Source: Pontibacter qinzhouensis (GTDB lineage: Bacteria; Bacteroidota; Bacteroidia; Cytophagales; Hymenobacteraceae). Taken from it: a DNA stretch of 64,000 bases. The position numbers were made by a program, and so were the translations under genes. Position 1 is the first letter of the stretch. Every line of letters starts with the position of its first letter. Below are positions 9,678-18,776 of the stretch, piece after piece. A model generated the notes under the pieces. The model ran no database searches. It had not been told where the DNA came from and saw only the letters and a program-made list of their open reading frames with translations. The stretch is taken from assembly GCF_008017455.1 (NCBI RefSeq), contig NZ_VRTY01000026.1, positions 1 to 64,000 on the forward strand, written 5' to 3'.

Positions 9678-9726
9678 AAAATAGCTACCTGTTTGGCCTA
9701 CACGAGGCGTAACAGGTAGCTATTTT
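9678..9726. terminator. Bidirectional terminator between convergent genes
   Basis: A perfect 16-bp inverted repeat (9678-9693 and 9711-9726) with A4 at the left and a T run at the right. It serves the DUF4197 gene, and the right arm overlaps the stop codon of the DUF922 gene on the other strand. Confidence 0.9.
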
Positions 9727-10892
9727 TTTACCCCGAGTGCCTGCAGGTCAGCATCTATTTTCTTGTTCCAGCGTTCCTGTGCCACTGAGTCGAGGCTATG
9801 GCGGGTTTCGCTGTCGTAAAGCTCCTGCATGCGGTTCATTTCGCGGTAGGCCTCCAGGTACTGGTACTGTATCTGGCTGTTGTAATCTTCTATAGTCAGG
9901 TTATCCGGGTCTATGCGTTTTTTAAACTTTTCGGCTACCAATTTGGCAATGTCGAAGTGGCGTTGCTCGTGGTTCAGGGCGTAATTATCGCGGGCCACCG
10001 GCTTTACCCACGAGGAACTCTGCACCATAAATACATTCAGTGTTACATGCAGGTGAATAATACCGTTTTTAACCTCGGAGTCGCCATGGTAGCTGAAGCC
10101 AGGAAATACCGATGCACCGTAATGGCTCGTTTTTTTGGGCTGGCCAGTAAAGTCGTTCCAGGTAAGGGGGCGGCTGGGGTGGTAATGTACCGTATCGTCC
10201 ACTCTTTTATTGCCCTGCTCTATAAAGTTGATTTTGATCCCTTTGGCTAGCTTTTCGTGGCGACCAGCTTCGTTGTTCATCCAGGTGTTGAGGTATTGCA
10301 GGCCTCCCGCCAGCGACTGCCGCAGTGTTGGCTCCACCATACCCCGCTGGCTTGCCGATCTCACATACTTAGCACCGCCGGTATACTCCACCAGCCGCAC
10401 ATTTCCGCTTTCGCGCTGCAGGTCGAAGGCAAGGCGTACGACTACTCTTCCGTTTATACTTCCTTTTTCACCTGTTGTCTCCCGCACCATACACTCCTGC
10501 AGCCTGATGACCACAGGGCGCAACTTAGGGTTGCGGGGCAGACTTTGCTTCACAAATTCTTTTAAGGCAGGCAGCTCACCGCCCTGCAGGTTAACCGGCT
10601 GAACGGTTGCGCCCACCTGCAGCACCGGCGAGGCCGGAAACAAATAAGCCACCGCTTTGCGGTCTTTCCGCTCATCCACAATATCTGCAATGTAAAATTC
10701 TTCTGGCGTAAACGGAAGGCGCTCCGGCCGCAGCACCAGCGGCTCCACCGTTACGGCACTTGTCTGACTTCCCGCACTCATCAGGATAAAGGTTAACACC
10801 ACAATTCCTGCGCTCCACAGGTATGGCAGATGGCGCAGCTCCAATAACTTTTTGCTGAGCCTGGTGCCGGTAGATTTCATATAAAACTGCAT
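9720..10892 (-). CDS. DUF922 domain protein with HExxH motif, membrane anchored
   Basis: 390 residues; translation could also begin at Met5. A single hydrophobic segment (about 25-43) anchors or exports it. The C-terminal half is DUF922: RPLTWNDFTGQP around 241-252 and the motif HEQRH at 308-312 followed by FDIAK. HExxH fits a zinc-metalloprotease-like site, as suggested for this family, but no activity is established. The N-terminal half (about 45-210) is not recognised and may be a separate domain. It converges with the DUF4197 gene. Confidence 0.75.
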   Translation of the reverse strand: MQFYMKSTGTRLSKKLLELRHLPYLWSAGIVVLTFILMSAGSQTSAVTVEPLVLRPERLPFTPEEFYIADIVDERKDRKAVAYLFPASPVLQVGATVQPVNLQGGELPALKEFVKQSLPRNPKLRPVVIRLQECMVRETTGEKGSINGRVVVRLAFDLQRESGNVRLVEYTGGAKYVRSASQRGMVEPTLRQSLAGGLQYLNTWMNNEAGRHEKLAKGIKINFIEQGNKRVDDTVHYHPSRPLTWNDFTGQPKKTSHYGASVFPGFSYHGDSEVKNGIIHLHVTLNVFMVQSSSWVKPVARDNYALNHEQRHFDIAKLVAEKFKKRIDPDNLTIEDYNSQIQYQYLEAYREMNRMQELYDSETRHSLDSVAQERWNKKIDADLQALGVKK

Positions 10893-11207
10893 GCTATTAC
10901 TTCGTTTTGGCAGAACGCCCTGTTTTGAAAAAGAGGCAGGTACTCATCCTCCTTCTGGTGAACATTGCCCGATGCCAATCGGTTCGATGGCTGCTACCTT
11001 AAACAAATTTTACTTAAAATTATTGTTCCTCAGAAGCCAGCGTAAGCAGCGCCAGCCAGTGTTATAGCCACTTATAAATACAGTCTTCAGAAGCATAGCA
11101 GCCAGCAGGCCCAACCTAACTACATCTTGAAGCCAACATGAACCGTAGATGAAGCAACAATGCCATTGCACGACACGCATCAACCTCTTTCTGAAAACAG
11201 ATTAACT
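10893..11207. other. Intergenic region, nothing recognised
   Basis: About 315 bp between divergent genes. I see no repeat copy, hairpin or convincing promoter. The in-frame ATG at 11160 is judged part of this region rather than the gene start. Confidence 0.5.
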
Positions 11208-12305
11208 ATGAAAGCTGCTTCCCTCCTGCTTACCTTTCTACTCTGCATTGCGGTTGCGCAGGCACAGAACCCGATAATCGAAACTGTAACGGTGCTGAAC
11301 GAGGAACTGAAAGAAAACTCCGGCCTCCTGAACCTGAATGGCACCCTAATTACCCACAACGACTCCGAAGGCGAAGCCAGCCTTTATGAAATAAACACCG
11401 AAACAGGAGCCATAACCCGCACCGTGGTGGTATCGAATGCCGAAAATATTGATTGGGAAGATATAGCCCAGGATCAGGAGTACCTCTACATTGGCGACAT
11501 CGGCAACAACACAGGCAGCAGAACCGACCTGCGCATTTACCGCATCCGGAAAAGTGACTACAGGCATAGCCGTAATACTGTTACCGCTAATATTATAAAC
11601 TTTAGCTACCCAGACCAGGATGATTTTACACCAATTAACACCTCAAATTTTGATGCAGAAGCAATAATCGCGCTCCACGACAGCCTCTATATTTTTACGA
11701 AGAACTGGGGCAACAGGCAATCGACCCTATACGCTTTGCCAAAAGTACCGGGTACGTATAAGGCCAAAAGACATGGCGACTTTCCTACTGAAGGCCTCAT
11801 AACCGGTGGCACCTACAATTCCGCGAAAGCTGAGATTATGCTCATTGGGTATACGCCGATCCAGGCATTTGCCTTCCGGATAAACGGTTTCAGTGGTTCC
11901 AATATCACGCAAGGAACCACCCAGCGGGTTGAATTAAATTTGCCGCTGAGCACACAGGGAGAAGCCATCTGCCCCAGCAACGATAATGGGTATTATGTTT
12001 CTTCGGAAGGCAACCTGGTGCATGCGCCAACGCTTTACCACCTCACATTCGAGGTAACCACCGGCTCCAGTCCTGAAACTCTAATAAGCCCAACTATCAT
12101 TTTCCCCAATCCTGCCAGGGAGTGGCTGCACATCGGGCATCCAAAGCAGGTGCTCACGGAGGTGTTTGATCTTTCCGGAAAGAAAAGGGTATCGACGTGG
12201 GGAAAGCAGGTAAACCTAGGTGAGTTACAACGAGGAATTTACCTGGTCAGAATCAGCGATGGAAACGGAGAACAAATAGCCTCTGAAAAGATTATGCTCG
12301 AATAA
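11208..12305 (+). CDS. Secreted protein with type IX sorting domain
   Basis: 365 residues from the ATG at 11208, chosen because it starts a signal peptide (MKAASLLLTFLLCIAVAQAQ); an upstream ATG at 11160 would bury it. The middle has repeated Y-I-G-D-I-G-N-N style turns typical of a beta-propeller. The last 70 residues form a type A T9SS C-terminal domain: FPNPAREWLHI, then VFDLSGKK, then LQRGIYLVRI. Type IX cargo crosses the outer membrane and is released or anchored to surface lipopolysaccharide. Substrate and function are unknown. Confidence 0.85.
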   Translation: MKAASLLLTFLLCIAVAQAQNPIIETVTVLNEELKENSGLLNLNGTLITHNDSEGEASLYEINTETGAITRTVVVSNAENIDWEDIAQDQEYLYIGDIGNNTGSRTDLRIYRIRKSDYRHSRNTVTANIINFSYPDQDDFTPINTSNFDAEAIIALHDSLYIFTKNWGNRQSTLYALPKVPGTYKAKRHGDFPTEGLITGGTYNSAKAEIMLIGYTPIQAFAFRINGFSGSNITQGTTQRVELNLPLSTQGEAICPSNDNGYYVSSEGNLVHAPTLYHLTFEVTTGSSPETLISPTIIFPNPAREWLHIGHPKQVLTEVFDLSGKKRVSTWGKQVNLGELQRGIYLVRISDGNGEQIASEKIMLE

Positions 12306-12344
12306 CACGTACTGATCGGGTCACTTGCCTGCTGCTCTGATTTT

Positions 12345-12402
12345 AAATTATTCAAATGAAACAGGCCTTCCAAAGGCTAAAATAACTATTTCACCTCAAG
12401 GG
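12345..12402 (-). repeat. 57-bp dispersed repeat, copy 4
   Basis: Reverse orientation: AAATTATTCAAATGAAA, GGCCTTCCAAAGGC, ending TCAAGGG, 40 bp after the T9SS cargo gene. Confidence 0.85.
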
Positions 12403-12551
12403 TAACACAAGCAGGTGCAGGCACTCCGGACTAAACCTTGGTCTCCTAGCATCAGAAAAAAAGAGCCTCCTAAAAAAATCGTTCGTAACTTTACGGTCCA
12501 GACATGCTGCAAAATTAAAGCTGCCCTGGCTAACCAAACCGTTACCACCCT

Positions 12552-13382
12552 ATGACGTACCGCGCCATTTGTACCGACATCGACGGCACTCTGCTCGACA
12601 GCCGAAGAGAACTATCGCCCAGAACCATTGCTGCCTTTAAAAAGCTTGATAAAAGCATTCCGGTTATTCTGGCCTCTTCGCGCATGCCTAGTGCACTACG
12701 CCATCTACAGCGCGAACTCGGCATTTTAGACCACCCCATGATTTGCTTTAACGGTGGCTATGTGTTGATTTATGAAGGCAACAACTTGGCTCCGATCGTG
12801 GTAGATACAGTAGAGATACCAGTTGCCATCTGCGCCGACATTTTACTGCGTTCCCGCCAGACGGACATACATGTAAGCCTTTATGTGGAAGACCTTTGGT
12901 ATGCTCCGCAAATGGACCAATGGACCGAGCGCGAAGAACGCATAACCAAAGTATCGCCTACTATAGCTGAGCTGGAGTCTCTTTTAAGCGGCTGGCAGGA
13001 AGCCAACACAGGTGCGCATAAAGTAATGTGCATGGGGCCCGAAAATGAAATAAGCGCCATGCAGGAGGCCCTTGAAAAAACCTATGGCGAGCAATTGCAC
13101 ATTTATCGTTCCAAAGACACCTACCTCGAAATTGCGCCGCGCGCCATATCAAAAGCATCGGCCCTCGAAATGATTCTGAAAGACAAGTTCGACATACCCA
13201 TGAAAGACGTGGTGGCTTTTGGCGACAACTACAACGACATAGAAATGCTGCAAGCGGTTGGGCTGGGCATAGCTGTCGGTAACGCCCGCAACGAAGTAAA
13301 GGCCGTAGCAAACGAAATTACCCTGCCCAACAAAGAAGACGGTGTAGCAGTTGCCATCGAAAAGCATTTCCTTTCAAAATAA
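12552..13382 (+). CDS. HAD-superfamily Cof-type phosphatase
   Basis: 276 residues. HAD motif I is DIDGTLLDS with the nucleophile Asp9 and Asp11; motif IV is GDNYNDIEML near residue 224, with the catalytic lysine just upstream (KDKFDIP region). The large cap inserted between motifs II and III places it in the Cof/YbiV/YidA subfamily, whose members dephosphorylate sugar phosphates and flavin or pyridoxal intermediates. Substrate cannot be told from sequence. The next gene starts about 40 bp later on the same strand, so co-transcription is likely. Confidence 0.92.
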   Translation: MTYRAICTDIDGTLLDSRRELSPRTIAAFKKLDKSIPVILASSRMPSALRHLQRELGILDHPMICFNGGYVLIYEGNNLAPIVVDTVEIPVAICADILLRSRQTDIHVSLYVEDLWYAPQMDQWTEREERITKVSPTIAELESLLSGWQEANTGAHKVMCMGPENEISAMQEALEKTYGEQLHIYRSKDTYLEIAPRAISKASALEMILKDKFDIPMKDVVAFGDNYNDIEMLQAVGLGIAVGNARNEVKAVANEITLPNKEDGVAVAIEKHFLSK

Positions 13383-13420
13383 TTTCCAGGCTGATAGAGC
13401 TCCTTACGAATAAAGACACG

Positions 13421-14533
13421 GTGAAGATGGCTGCTCCTGCCCCTCAGGAATTTTTCAGGGTACAACGCAGCATTTCAGAAATCAAGACTGAAATGCTCAG
13501 CCAGTTTTTTCAGGTCTGGTACCGCTTGCAAACGCAGCCGGGTGCGCTGCTGTATGCCGATTTACTCGCAGGTCAGGCAGGTGCCGAAGAAGAAACTTTG
13601 CTTCAGCATGAACTTAGCTACCTGCCACAGGCGCTGCTAAAAGACCCTCAAAAGCCGCTGCTTGTATTTTGTGGCGCTCCTGCAAAACCAGACCGTAAGG
13701 CAAAGCAACAACAGGAAAGCCAGGCAGCCGAAGTACCCATTACACAAGCTCCGCTGCTTTTGCAGCAACCTGAAAACCAACTGCTACTCACCGAGCAGCT
13801 GGCGCAGCTGCGCCAGGCCCTGGTTGTAGCCGACCCGTTTGCGACACCGTTCGGGCAGGAGTTGCTGCTGCAATGCACCCAGCTGCAGCACCCGGATTTA
13901 CTCTTGTTGCTAGACCCCAAAAAGCTCCGAGCCACAGTATCAGGCAAAAAAACAACAGAGGCTACAGAGCAGCTTTTCGGAGAATCCTTGAATAGCATCC
14001 GAAGCTTCTGCAAGCGTGAACGAAACGCGCAGAACCAGGAGGCATTTATAGTGGCTGGGCTGGAAAAAATGTTGCAGACAAAAGGTTTTCAGACCTTACA
14101 TTTCAGAGCTGATGCTCCTGCTAAAGATCAAACGACCTGCTATTTGCTTTTTGCCACGGCCAGTTTACCAGTTTACAGAGCCTTTAAAGAGAAACTGTTG
14201 CCGTATAGCGAAATTCAGGCCGATAGGGTACCTGTGTTTGGAGCTAACCTGAAGCAGTTGCAGCAACTGGCTTTGTTTCCGGAGCAGTTACGGTATTCTG
14301 TACAAAAACTAGCCGAAGATCTTGTAGGTAAAGCCAGCCAGTATAATTATAAATCAATAGAGAAAATAGCCGAAGACCACCACCCCGGCACACATTACAT
14401 AAAAGATAATTACCGGCAAGCTTTTGAACTGCTTCGCGACCAGGGTCTGATCGAGATGCTGAACCCTAAAACCCTGCAGACCATTCGCAAAGCCACCATG
14501 GCCTCTCCTGTTAAGTTTAAACAGAAACCCTGA
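13421..14533 (+). CDS. Divergent TcmP-like (three-Cys-motif partner) protein
   Basis: 370 residues from a GTG at 13421, or 368 from the ATG at 13427, which may be the true start. The N-terminal helix KTEMLSQFFQVW followed by LLYADLLAG resembles the start of TcmP proteins (helix, then YIDGFAGPG in a Rossmann methyltransferase-like fold). The segment CYLLFATASLPVYRAFKEKL resembles the later TcmP strand and helix (YLIFAT). The last 65 residues look like a winged helix. The glycine-rich loop is degraded, so catalysis may be lost. The usual partner, a three-Cys-motif radical-SAM-like phage gp37 homologue, is not in the window. Assignment is from memory of motifs and remains tentative. Confidence 0.5.
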   Translation: MKMAAPAPQEFFRVQRSISEIKTEMLSQFFQVWYRLQTQPGALLYADLLAGQAGAEEETLLQHELSYLPQALLKDPQKPLLVFCGAPAKPDRKAKQQQESQAAEVPITQAPLLLQQPENQLLLTEQLAQLRQALVVADPFATPFGQELLLQCTQLQHPDLLLLLDPKKLRATVSGKKTTEATEQLFGESLNSIRSFCKRERNAQNQEAFIVAGLEKMLQTKGFQTLHFRADAPAKDQTTCYLLFATASLPVYRAFKEKLLPYSEIQADRVPVFGANLKQLQQLALFPEQLRYSVQKLAEDLVGKASQYNYKSIEKIAEDHHPGTHYIKDNYRQAFELLRDQGLIEMLNPKTLQTIRKATMASPVKFKQKP

Positions 14534-14591
14534 CCCTTGACTCAAAACTGGCAAAAAAGCTTCTGAAGGTGGTTTTCATTAGAATAATCTA
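14534..14591 (+). repeat. 57-bp dispersed repeat, copy 5
   Basis: Begins at the base right after the stop codon of the TcmP-like gene: CCCTTGAC, then CTTCTGAAGG, TTTTCATTAGAATAAT. Confidence 0.8.
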
Positions 14592-14747
14592 TTCCTTAAA
14601 AGAATTGTTTCTTTAATTGCTAAGCACCAAGGAACTACCTACGCGGCAGGCGTGTAACTATGTCAGGCAAAATGCTGTAGTAAGCGCTTAACCAGCTGGC
14701 AACATTTTTGTTCAGCTTCAAAAACAAATTATTAGCTACCCAAACGA

Positions 14748-17228
14748 GTGCTTCGAAAAATACTGAATTTTATACTGCTGGGGCTGTTGCTGCCGGTGCT
14801 TCGTTTCTTCAAAAATGAATTCTCGGCTTTTTATAAAAGTCAGAAACCAAAGGTAACGGCCGGCTACTGGAAGCAAAAATGGACCAGTGTCCGGAACTTT
14901 AACTGGCGCAGTGCCAAACCCTCCAGCTTTCTTTTTCTTTTCCGATGGGCCTATAAGCTGGGGCTGGTGGTGCTGTTGTTTGCTTTTGTCTTTTACATGG
15001 CTGTTTACATGGGTGCCCTGGGGCATATACCTTCCCGCAAACAGCTCAAGGCAATTCAAAACAGCACCGCCTCCGAAATTTACTCAGCCGACAAGGTACT
15101 GCTTGGGCGCTACTACCTGCAAGACAGAACCAACGTACGCTACGACAATATAGCACCTGCCGCCATAGATGCCCTGGTGGCCACCGAAGATGCCCGCTTT
15201 TACGAGCACAGCGGCATAGACACCCGTAGCCTGGGCCGCGTATTGGTTAAAACCCTCCTGATGCAGCACGAAAGCTCCGGAGGTGGCAGTACGCTGAGCC
15301 AGCAATTAGCCAAAAACCTATACCCGCGTAAAAACTACCTGGTCTGGGATATGGCTGTTAACAAAATCAGGGAAATGATTATTGCCCGGAAGCTCGAGAG
15401 TGTGTACTCGAAGCAGGAACTGCTGGAGCTATACCTAAACACGGTGCCCATGGGCGGCAATTTGTACGGCATCGAGCGTGCCTCCCGTCGCTTCTTCAAT
15501 ACCTCCGCCGACTCGCTTAAGACAGAAGAGGCAGCTGTGCTCATCGGCATGCTCAAAGCCACCACCTCCTACAACCCGCGCCTCGACCTGGAGCGCTCCC
15601 GAAAACGACGCAATGTGGTGCTGAACCAAATGGCAAAATATCAGTTTCTGCCCCAGCACCAGGCCGATTCGCTCAAACAGCTCCCGCTCAAGCTAAATTA
15701 CCGCTACGAAACCCACAACGATGGCATGGCTCCTTATTTCAGAGAGTTGCTGCGCCAGGAGCTCGTGCAGTGGTGTGCTTCGCAAAAGAAGCCCAACGGA
15801 GACCCGTATAACCTCTATACCGATGGCCTCAAAATTTACACCACCCTAGATGCCGGTATGCAGAAACACGCCGAGCGCTCGGTGCGGCAGCGCATGGCGC
15901 AACTACAGAAACAGTTTGATGCCCACTGGCAAGGCCGCTTACCCTGGGGCAACGATGCCTCGGTACTCACCACTGCCTTGCACCGCTCCGACCGGTATAA
16001 AAAAATGAAGGCAGCCGGTAAGTCTGAAGAAGAAATCAGGGATGTGTTCCGGGAGCCGGTTCCTTTAAACGTTTTCAGCTGGAACGGCATCACGAAAAAG
16101 ACCATGAGCCCGCTAGACTCTATTCGGCACCACCAGAAATTCCTGAATACCGGGTTGCTGGCTATGGAGCCGCACACCGGCTACATCCGGGCCTGGGTAG
16201 GAGGCATCGATCATCATATTTTTAAGTACGACCACGTTCGCTCTCGCCGGCAGGTAGGCTCCACCTTTAAACCTATTGTGTATGCAGCTGCGCTTGAACA
16301 AGGAATTGCGCCCTGCAAATTTTTCCCGAACGAGCGGCAAACGTATCCGGAGCACGAAGACTGGTCCCCTAGAAATGCCAACGAAGTTTATGGAGGCGAA
16401 TATTCTATGCGGGGTGCACTTGCCAACTCGGTAAACACGGTTTCGGCTCAGCTCATCATGCAGACTGGGGTAGATCAAACCATTGGTCTTGCACGCCGCA
16501 TGGGCATCCGGAACGACCTGCCGGCAGTCCCCTCACTTGCACTGGGCACCGCTAACTTATCGCTGCTCGAGATGGTAAGCGCCTATGCCTCCTTCGCCAG
16601 TGATGGCTACCAGGTTACTCCGGTTTACATCGAACAAATTACCGACCGGTCGGGCAAGGTTATTCGGCAGCACAAGCAACCCGGCTCCACCAGGGCTCTC
16701 TCCCGCACCAATGCCGCCATTATGCTGCAGCTTATGCAAGGTGTTGTAGAAGAAGGTAGCGCTGTTCGGCTACGTACGGAGTTCGGACTTAAAATGGATA
16801 TTGCGGGCAAAACAGGAACTACTCAGGAGCAGGCCGATGGTTGGTTTATCGGCATAACCCCTAACCTGGTAACAGGTGTATGGGTGGGTGCAGAAAGTCC
16901 TAAAGTGCGTTTCCGTACGTTAGAACTGGGCCAGGGCTCCAGAACGGCCTTGCCTATTTGGGGTGAATTCACCAAACGTGTTGCCCAGGATCCGGCTTAT
17001 GTGGGGTACTACAACAGCCGTTTTCAGCCATTACCTGCTGCACTGCAGGCGCGGCTGGCCTGCGAATCTTTCAGGGAAACGCCACCTGAGCAGAATTTTA
17101 TTGAACGTGTTTTCGACTCTATTACCGATAGGGTAAACCAAACCTACGACGACTGGAAAAACCAACGCAAAACCCGCCGCGAAGAAAAGAAACGCGAACG
17201 GCAGGAGAAGCGAAAGAAGAAGAATTAA
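14748..17228 (+). CDS. Penicillin-binding protein 1A (bifunctional)
   Basis: 826 residues with a GTG start at 14748. A transmembrane segment is at about 69-88. The glycosyltransferase family 51 domain has EDARFYEH with catalytic Glu147 and STLSQQLAKN. The transpeptidase domain has the acylated serine in STFK (Ser505, Lys508), an SVN motif near 565 and KTG at 688-690. It polymerises lipid II and cross-links peptidoglycan in the periplasm. The last 40 residues are strongly basic (RRE, KKR repeats). It is a single transcription unit. Confidence 0.95.
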   Translation: MLRKILNFILLGLLLPVLRFFKNEFSAFYKSQKPKVTAGYWKQKWTSVRNFNWRSAKPSSFLFLFRWAYKLGLVVLLFAFVFYMAVYMGALGHIPSRKQLKAIQNSTASEIYSADKVLLGRYYLQDRTNVRYDNIAPAAIDALVATEDARFYEHSGIDTRSLGRVLVKTLLMQHESSGGGSTLSQQLAKNLYPRKNYLVWDMAVNKIREMIIARKLESVYSKQELLELYLNTVPMGGNLYGIERASRRFFNTSADSLKTEEAAVLIGMLKATTSYNPRLDLERSRKRRNVVLNQMAKYQFLPQHQADSLKQLPLKLNYRYETHNDGMAPYFRELLRQELVQWCASQKKPNGDPYNLYTDGLKIYTTLDAGMQKHAERSVRQRMAQLQKQFDAHWQGRLPWGNDASVLTTALHRSDRYKKMKAAGKSEEEIRDVFREPVPLNVFSWNGITKKTMSPLDSIRHHQKFLNTGLLAMEPHTGYIRAWVGGIDHHIFKYDHVRSRRQVGSTFKPIVYAAALEQGIAPCKFFPNERQTYPEHEDWSPRNANEVYGGEYSMRGALANSVNTVSAQLIMQTGVDQTIGLARRMGIRNDLPAVPSLALGTANLSLLEMVSAYASFASDGYQVTPVYIEQITDRSGKVIRQHKQPGSTRALSRTNAAIMLQLMQGVVEEGSAVRLRTEFGLKMDIAGKTGTTQEQADGWFIGITPNLVTGVWVGAESPKVRFRTLELGQGSRTALPIWGEFTKRVAQDPAYVGYYNSRFQPLPAALQARLACESFRETPPEQNFIERVFDSITDRVNQTYDDWKNQRKTRREEKKRERQEKRKKKN

Positions 17229-17345
17229 CTGTGTGCAAGGTTGTTTATTTTGATTAATAGGTGTTTTACATCCCGATGAGCTTAATATTGTGAGTGCCTA
17301 CAGATGAAGCTGGTTCTGTAAAGTTTTATCAAAACAAAAAAGCCT

Positions 17346-17400
17346 TCCGCAAGTTGAAAACTCGCCAAAAATAGAAACCACGAGCTGAAAGCTCGCGGCA
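17346..17400. repeat. Type B repeat: two adjacent small hairpins
   Basis: First hairpin AAGTTGAAAACT, then about 18 bases, then ACGAGCTGAAAGCTCGCGG. Both have a GAA loop. Related copies lie at 23765-23826, 29106-29123 (first hairpin only) and, more degraded, near 21645. Confidence 0.65.
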
Positions 17401-17450
17401 GCAAATATGGAGTTCTGCATGTTGGATACGAACAAAAATACTGACACTCG

Positions 17451-17506
17451 AATTATTCAAATAAAAATGGCCTCCGGAAGGCTTTTCATCAGCAAATCGC
17501 CAAGGG
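17451..17506 (-). repeat. 57-bp dispersed repeat, copy 6
   Basis: Reverse orientation: AATTATTCAAATAAAAATGG, CCTCCGGAAGGC, ending GCCAAGGG. Confidence 0.85.
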
Positions 17507-17598
17507 TAATTCAATCAATTAGAATTGAAATTTGAGACTTCAATCTGTTCGATGTAACAAATTTCCAAGAGGATTCTTTAGCTGGAGGAGCACATAAC

Positions 17599-17645
17599 AA
17601 CACACCATCTCCTGAATTCTTTTTATTTTCAGGAGATGGTGTGTT
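17599..17645 (-). terminator. Terminator of the gnd gene
   Basis: A perfect 18-bp inverted repeat (17599-17616, 17628-17645) around an 11-base T-rich loop, ending four bases before the stop codon of the minus-strand dehydrogenase gene. Confidence 0.9.
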
Positions 17646-17648
17646 CTT

Positions 17649-18611
17649 TTACAGATCGCGTGGAAAGTCGCCGATGCGGCTGTAGGCGCGGTAAGAGGCT
17701 ATAAACTCGTTAGGGCCGTAAGGGTGGTTTCCGAAGCCGTTGCGCATCATGGCGACTGCTTTGGCCCAGGTTTTATCTTTATCGCGGGAGGCGATAAGTT
17801 GCATAACAGACTGTGCGATAATAGGAATCGGGACTTCCATGTTCATGGCATCATTTACGAGCCAGTTCACTTCGCCGGTATCTTCCACATGGCTGGGCAC
17901 TTCGGCAAAACCGCCACGGTCGTCATAGGCTCTTGCCATTAGCTCCACCAGCCACGACCTGATAACAGAGCCGTGGTTCCAGTTTTTCAGGATACCGGAA
18001 ATATCGAGTTGGTCTCTGTAATTCTCTAAAAGATCAACGCCTTCGCCAATAGCCTGCAGCATACCGAACTCAATGCCGTTATGCACCAGCTTTGTGAAAT
18101 GACCTGCAGCAGGCGGACCGGCATGCACATAACCTCCGGGTACCGACAAGCTTTTTAGAATTGGCTCTACCCGCTGCACTGCTTCAGGCTCACCGCCTAC
18201 CATAAAACAGGCTCCATTGCGGGCACCTTCTACTCCACCGCTTGTACCACAATCAATAAAGTTAATGCCTTTTTCTTTTAGCATGCGGTAGCGGCGCAAC
18301 GAATCGCCCCAGTACGAATTACCGCCATCTAACACAATATCGCCTGGGTCGAACACTTCTGCGGCTTCCTGAATGATAGCTTCTACAATAGGTCCGGCAA
18401 TAACATAAATAAATATGATGCGCGGGTGAGGCAGGCTGTCCTTCAGTTCCTGAAAAGTAAGGCAGTTCTTCAGTCCGGCTGCCAGCAGGTCGTTCGTAGC
18501 ACCTGCCCTGTCGTAGCCATACACATTGTATCCTTTCTCAAGAGCTTGCAGCGCCAGGTTTCCACCCATTCTGCCTAACCCGATAACTCCTATTGTAGCT
18601 AATTCTTCCAT
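17649..18611 (-). CDS. gnd: 6-phosphogluconate dehydrogenase, short form
   Basis: 320 residues. Nucleotide-binding motif GLGRMG at 11-16, substrate motifs LDGGNSYWGDS (near 94) and CGTSGGVEGA (near 122), and the catalytic lysine in KLVHNGIE (near 169). At about 300-320 residues it belongs to the short, YqeC/GndA-type family rather than the 470-residue form, and such enzymes often prefer NAD. It oxidatively decarboxylates 6-phosphogluconate to ribulose 5-phosphate. No other pentose-phosphate gene lies beside it. Confidence 0.93.
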   Translation of the reverse strand: MEELATIGVIGLGRMGGNLALQALEKGYNVYGYDRAGATNDLLAAGLKNCLTFQELKDSLPHPRIIFIYVIAGPIVEAIIQEAAEVFDPGDIVLDGGNSYWGDSLRRYRMLKEKGINFIDCGTSGGVEGARNGACFMVGGEPEAVQRVEPILKSLSVPGGYVHAGPPAAGHFTKLVHNGIEFGMLQAIGEGVDLLENYRDQLDISGILKNWNHGSVIRSWLVELMARAYDDRGGFAEVPSHVEDTGEVNWLVNDAMNMEVPIPIIAQSVMQLIASRDKDKTWAKAVAMMRNGFGNHPYGPNEFIASYRAYSRIGDFPRDL

Positions 18612-18698
18612 TGTAATTATTTCTTACCTTCGTTGATAAGGGTATAGTCCTAAAGCAATGGTTTTGTTACACTTTTAGCGTATTTGTAGCTGACTCAA

Positions 18699-18756
18699 CC
18701 CTTGACAATGTTGGAGTAAAAAATCCTTTGGAAGGCCAAATTCATTTGAATAATTC
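18699..18756 (+). repeat. 57-bp dispersed repeat, copy 7
   Basis: CCCTTGAC, then CCTTTGGAAGGCC, ending TTCATTTGAATAATTC. It lies between two minus-strand genes. Confidence 0.85.
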
Positions 18757-18776
18757 GGGTTCATCCTCCGCAAATG

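Larger units (their letters stand above)
17229..17648. other. Intergenic region with two repeat types and a terminator
   Basis: About 420 bp between convergent PBP1A and 6-phosphogluconate dehydrogenase genes. It holds a type B double-hairpin repeat, 57-bp repeat copy 6 and the terminator at 17599-17645. Confidence 0.7.

Noticed and set aside
13421-17228. Operon of the TcmP-like gene with PBP1A
   Set aside because: A 214-bp gap with a 57-bp repeat separates them; linkage of function is not supported.
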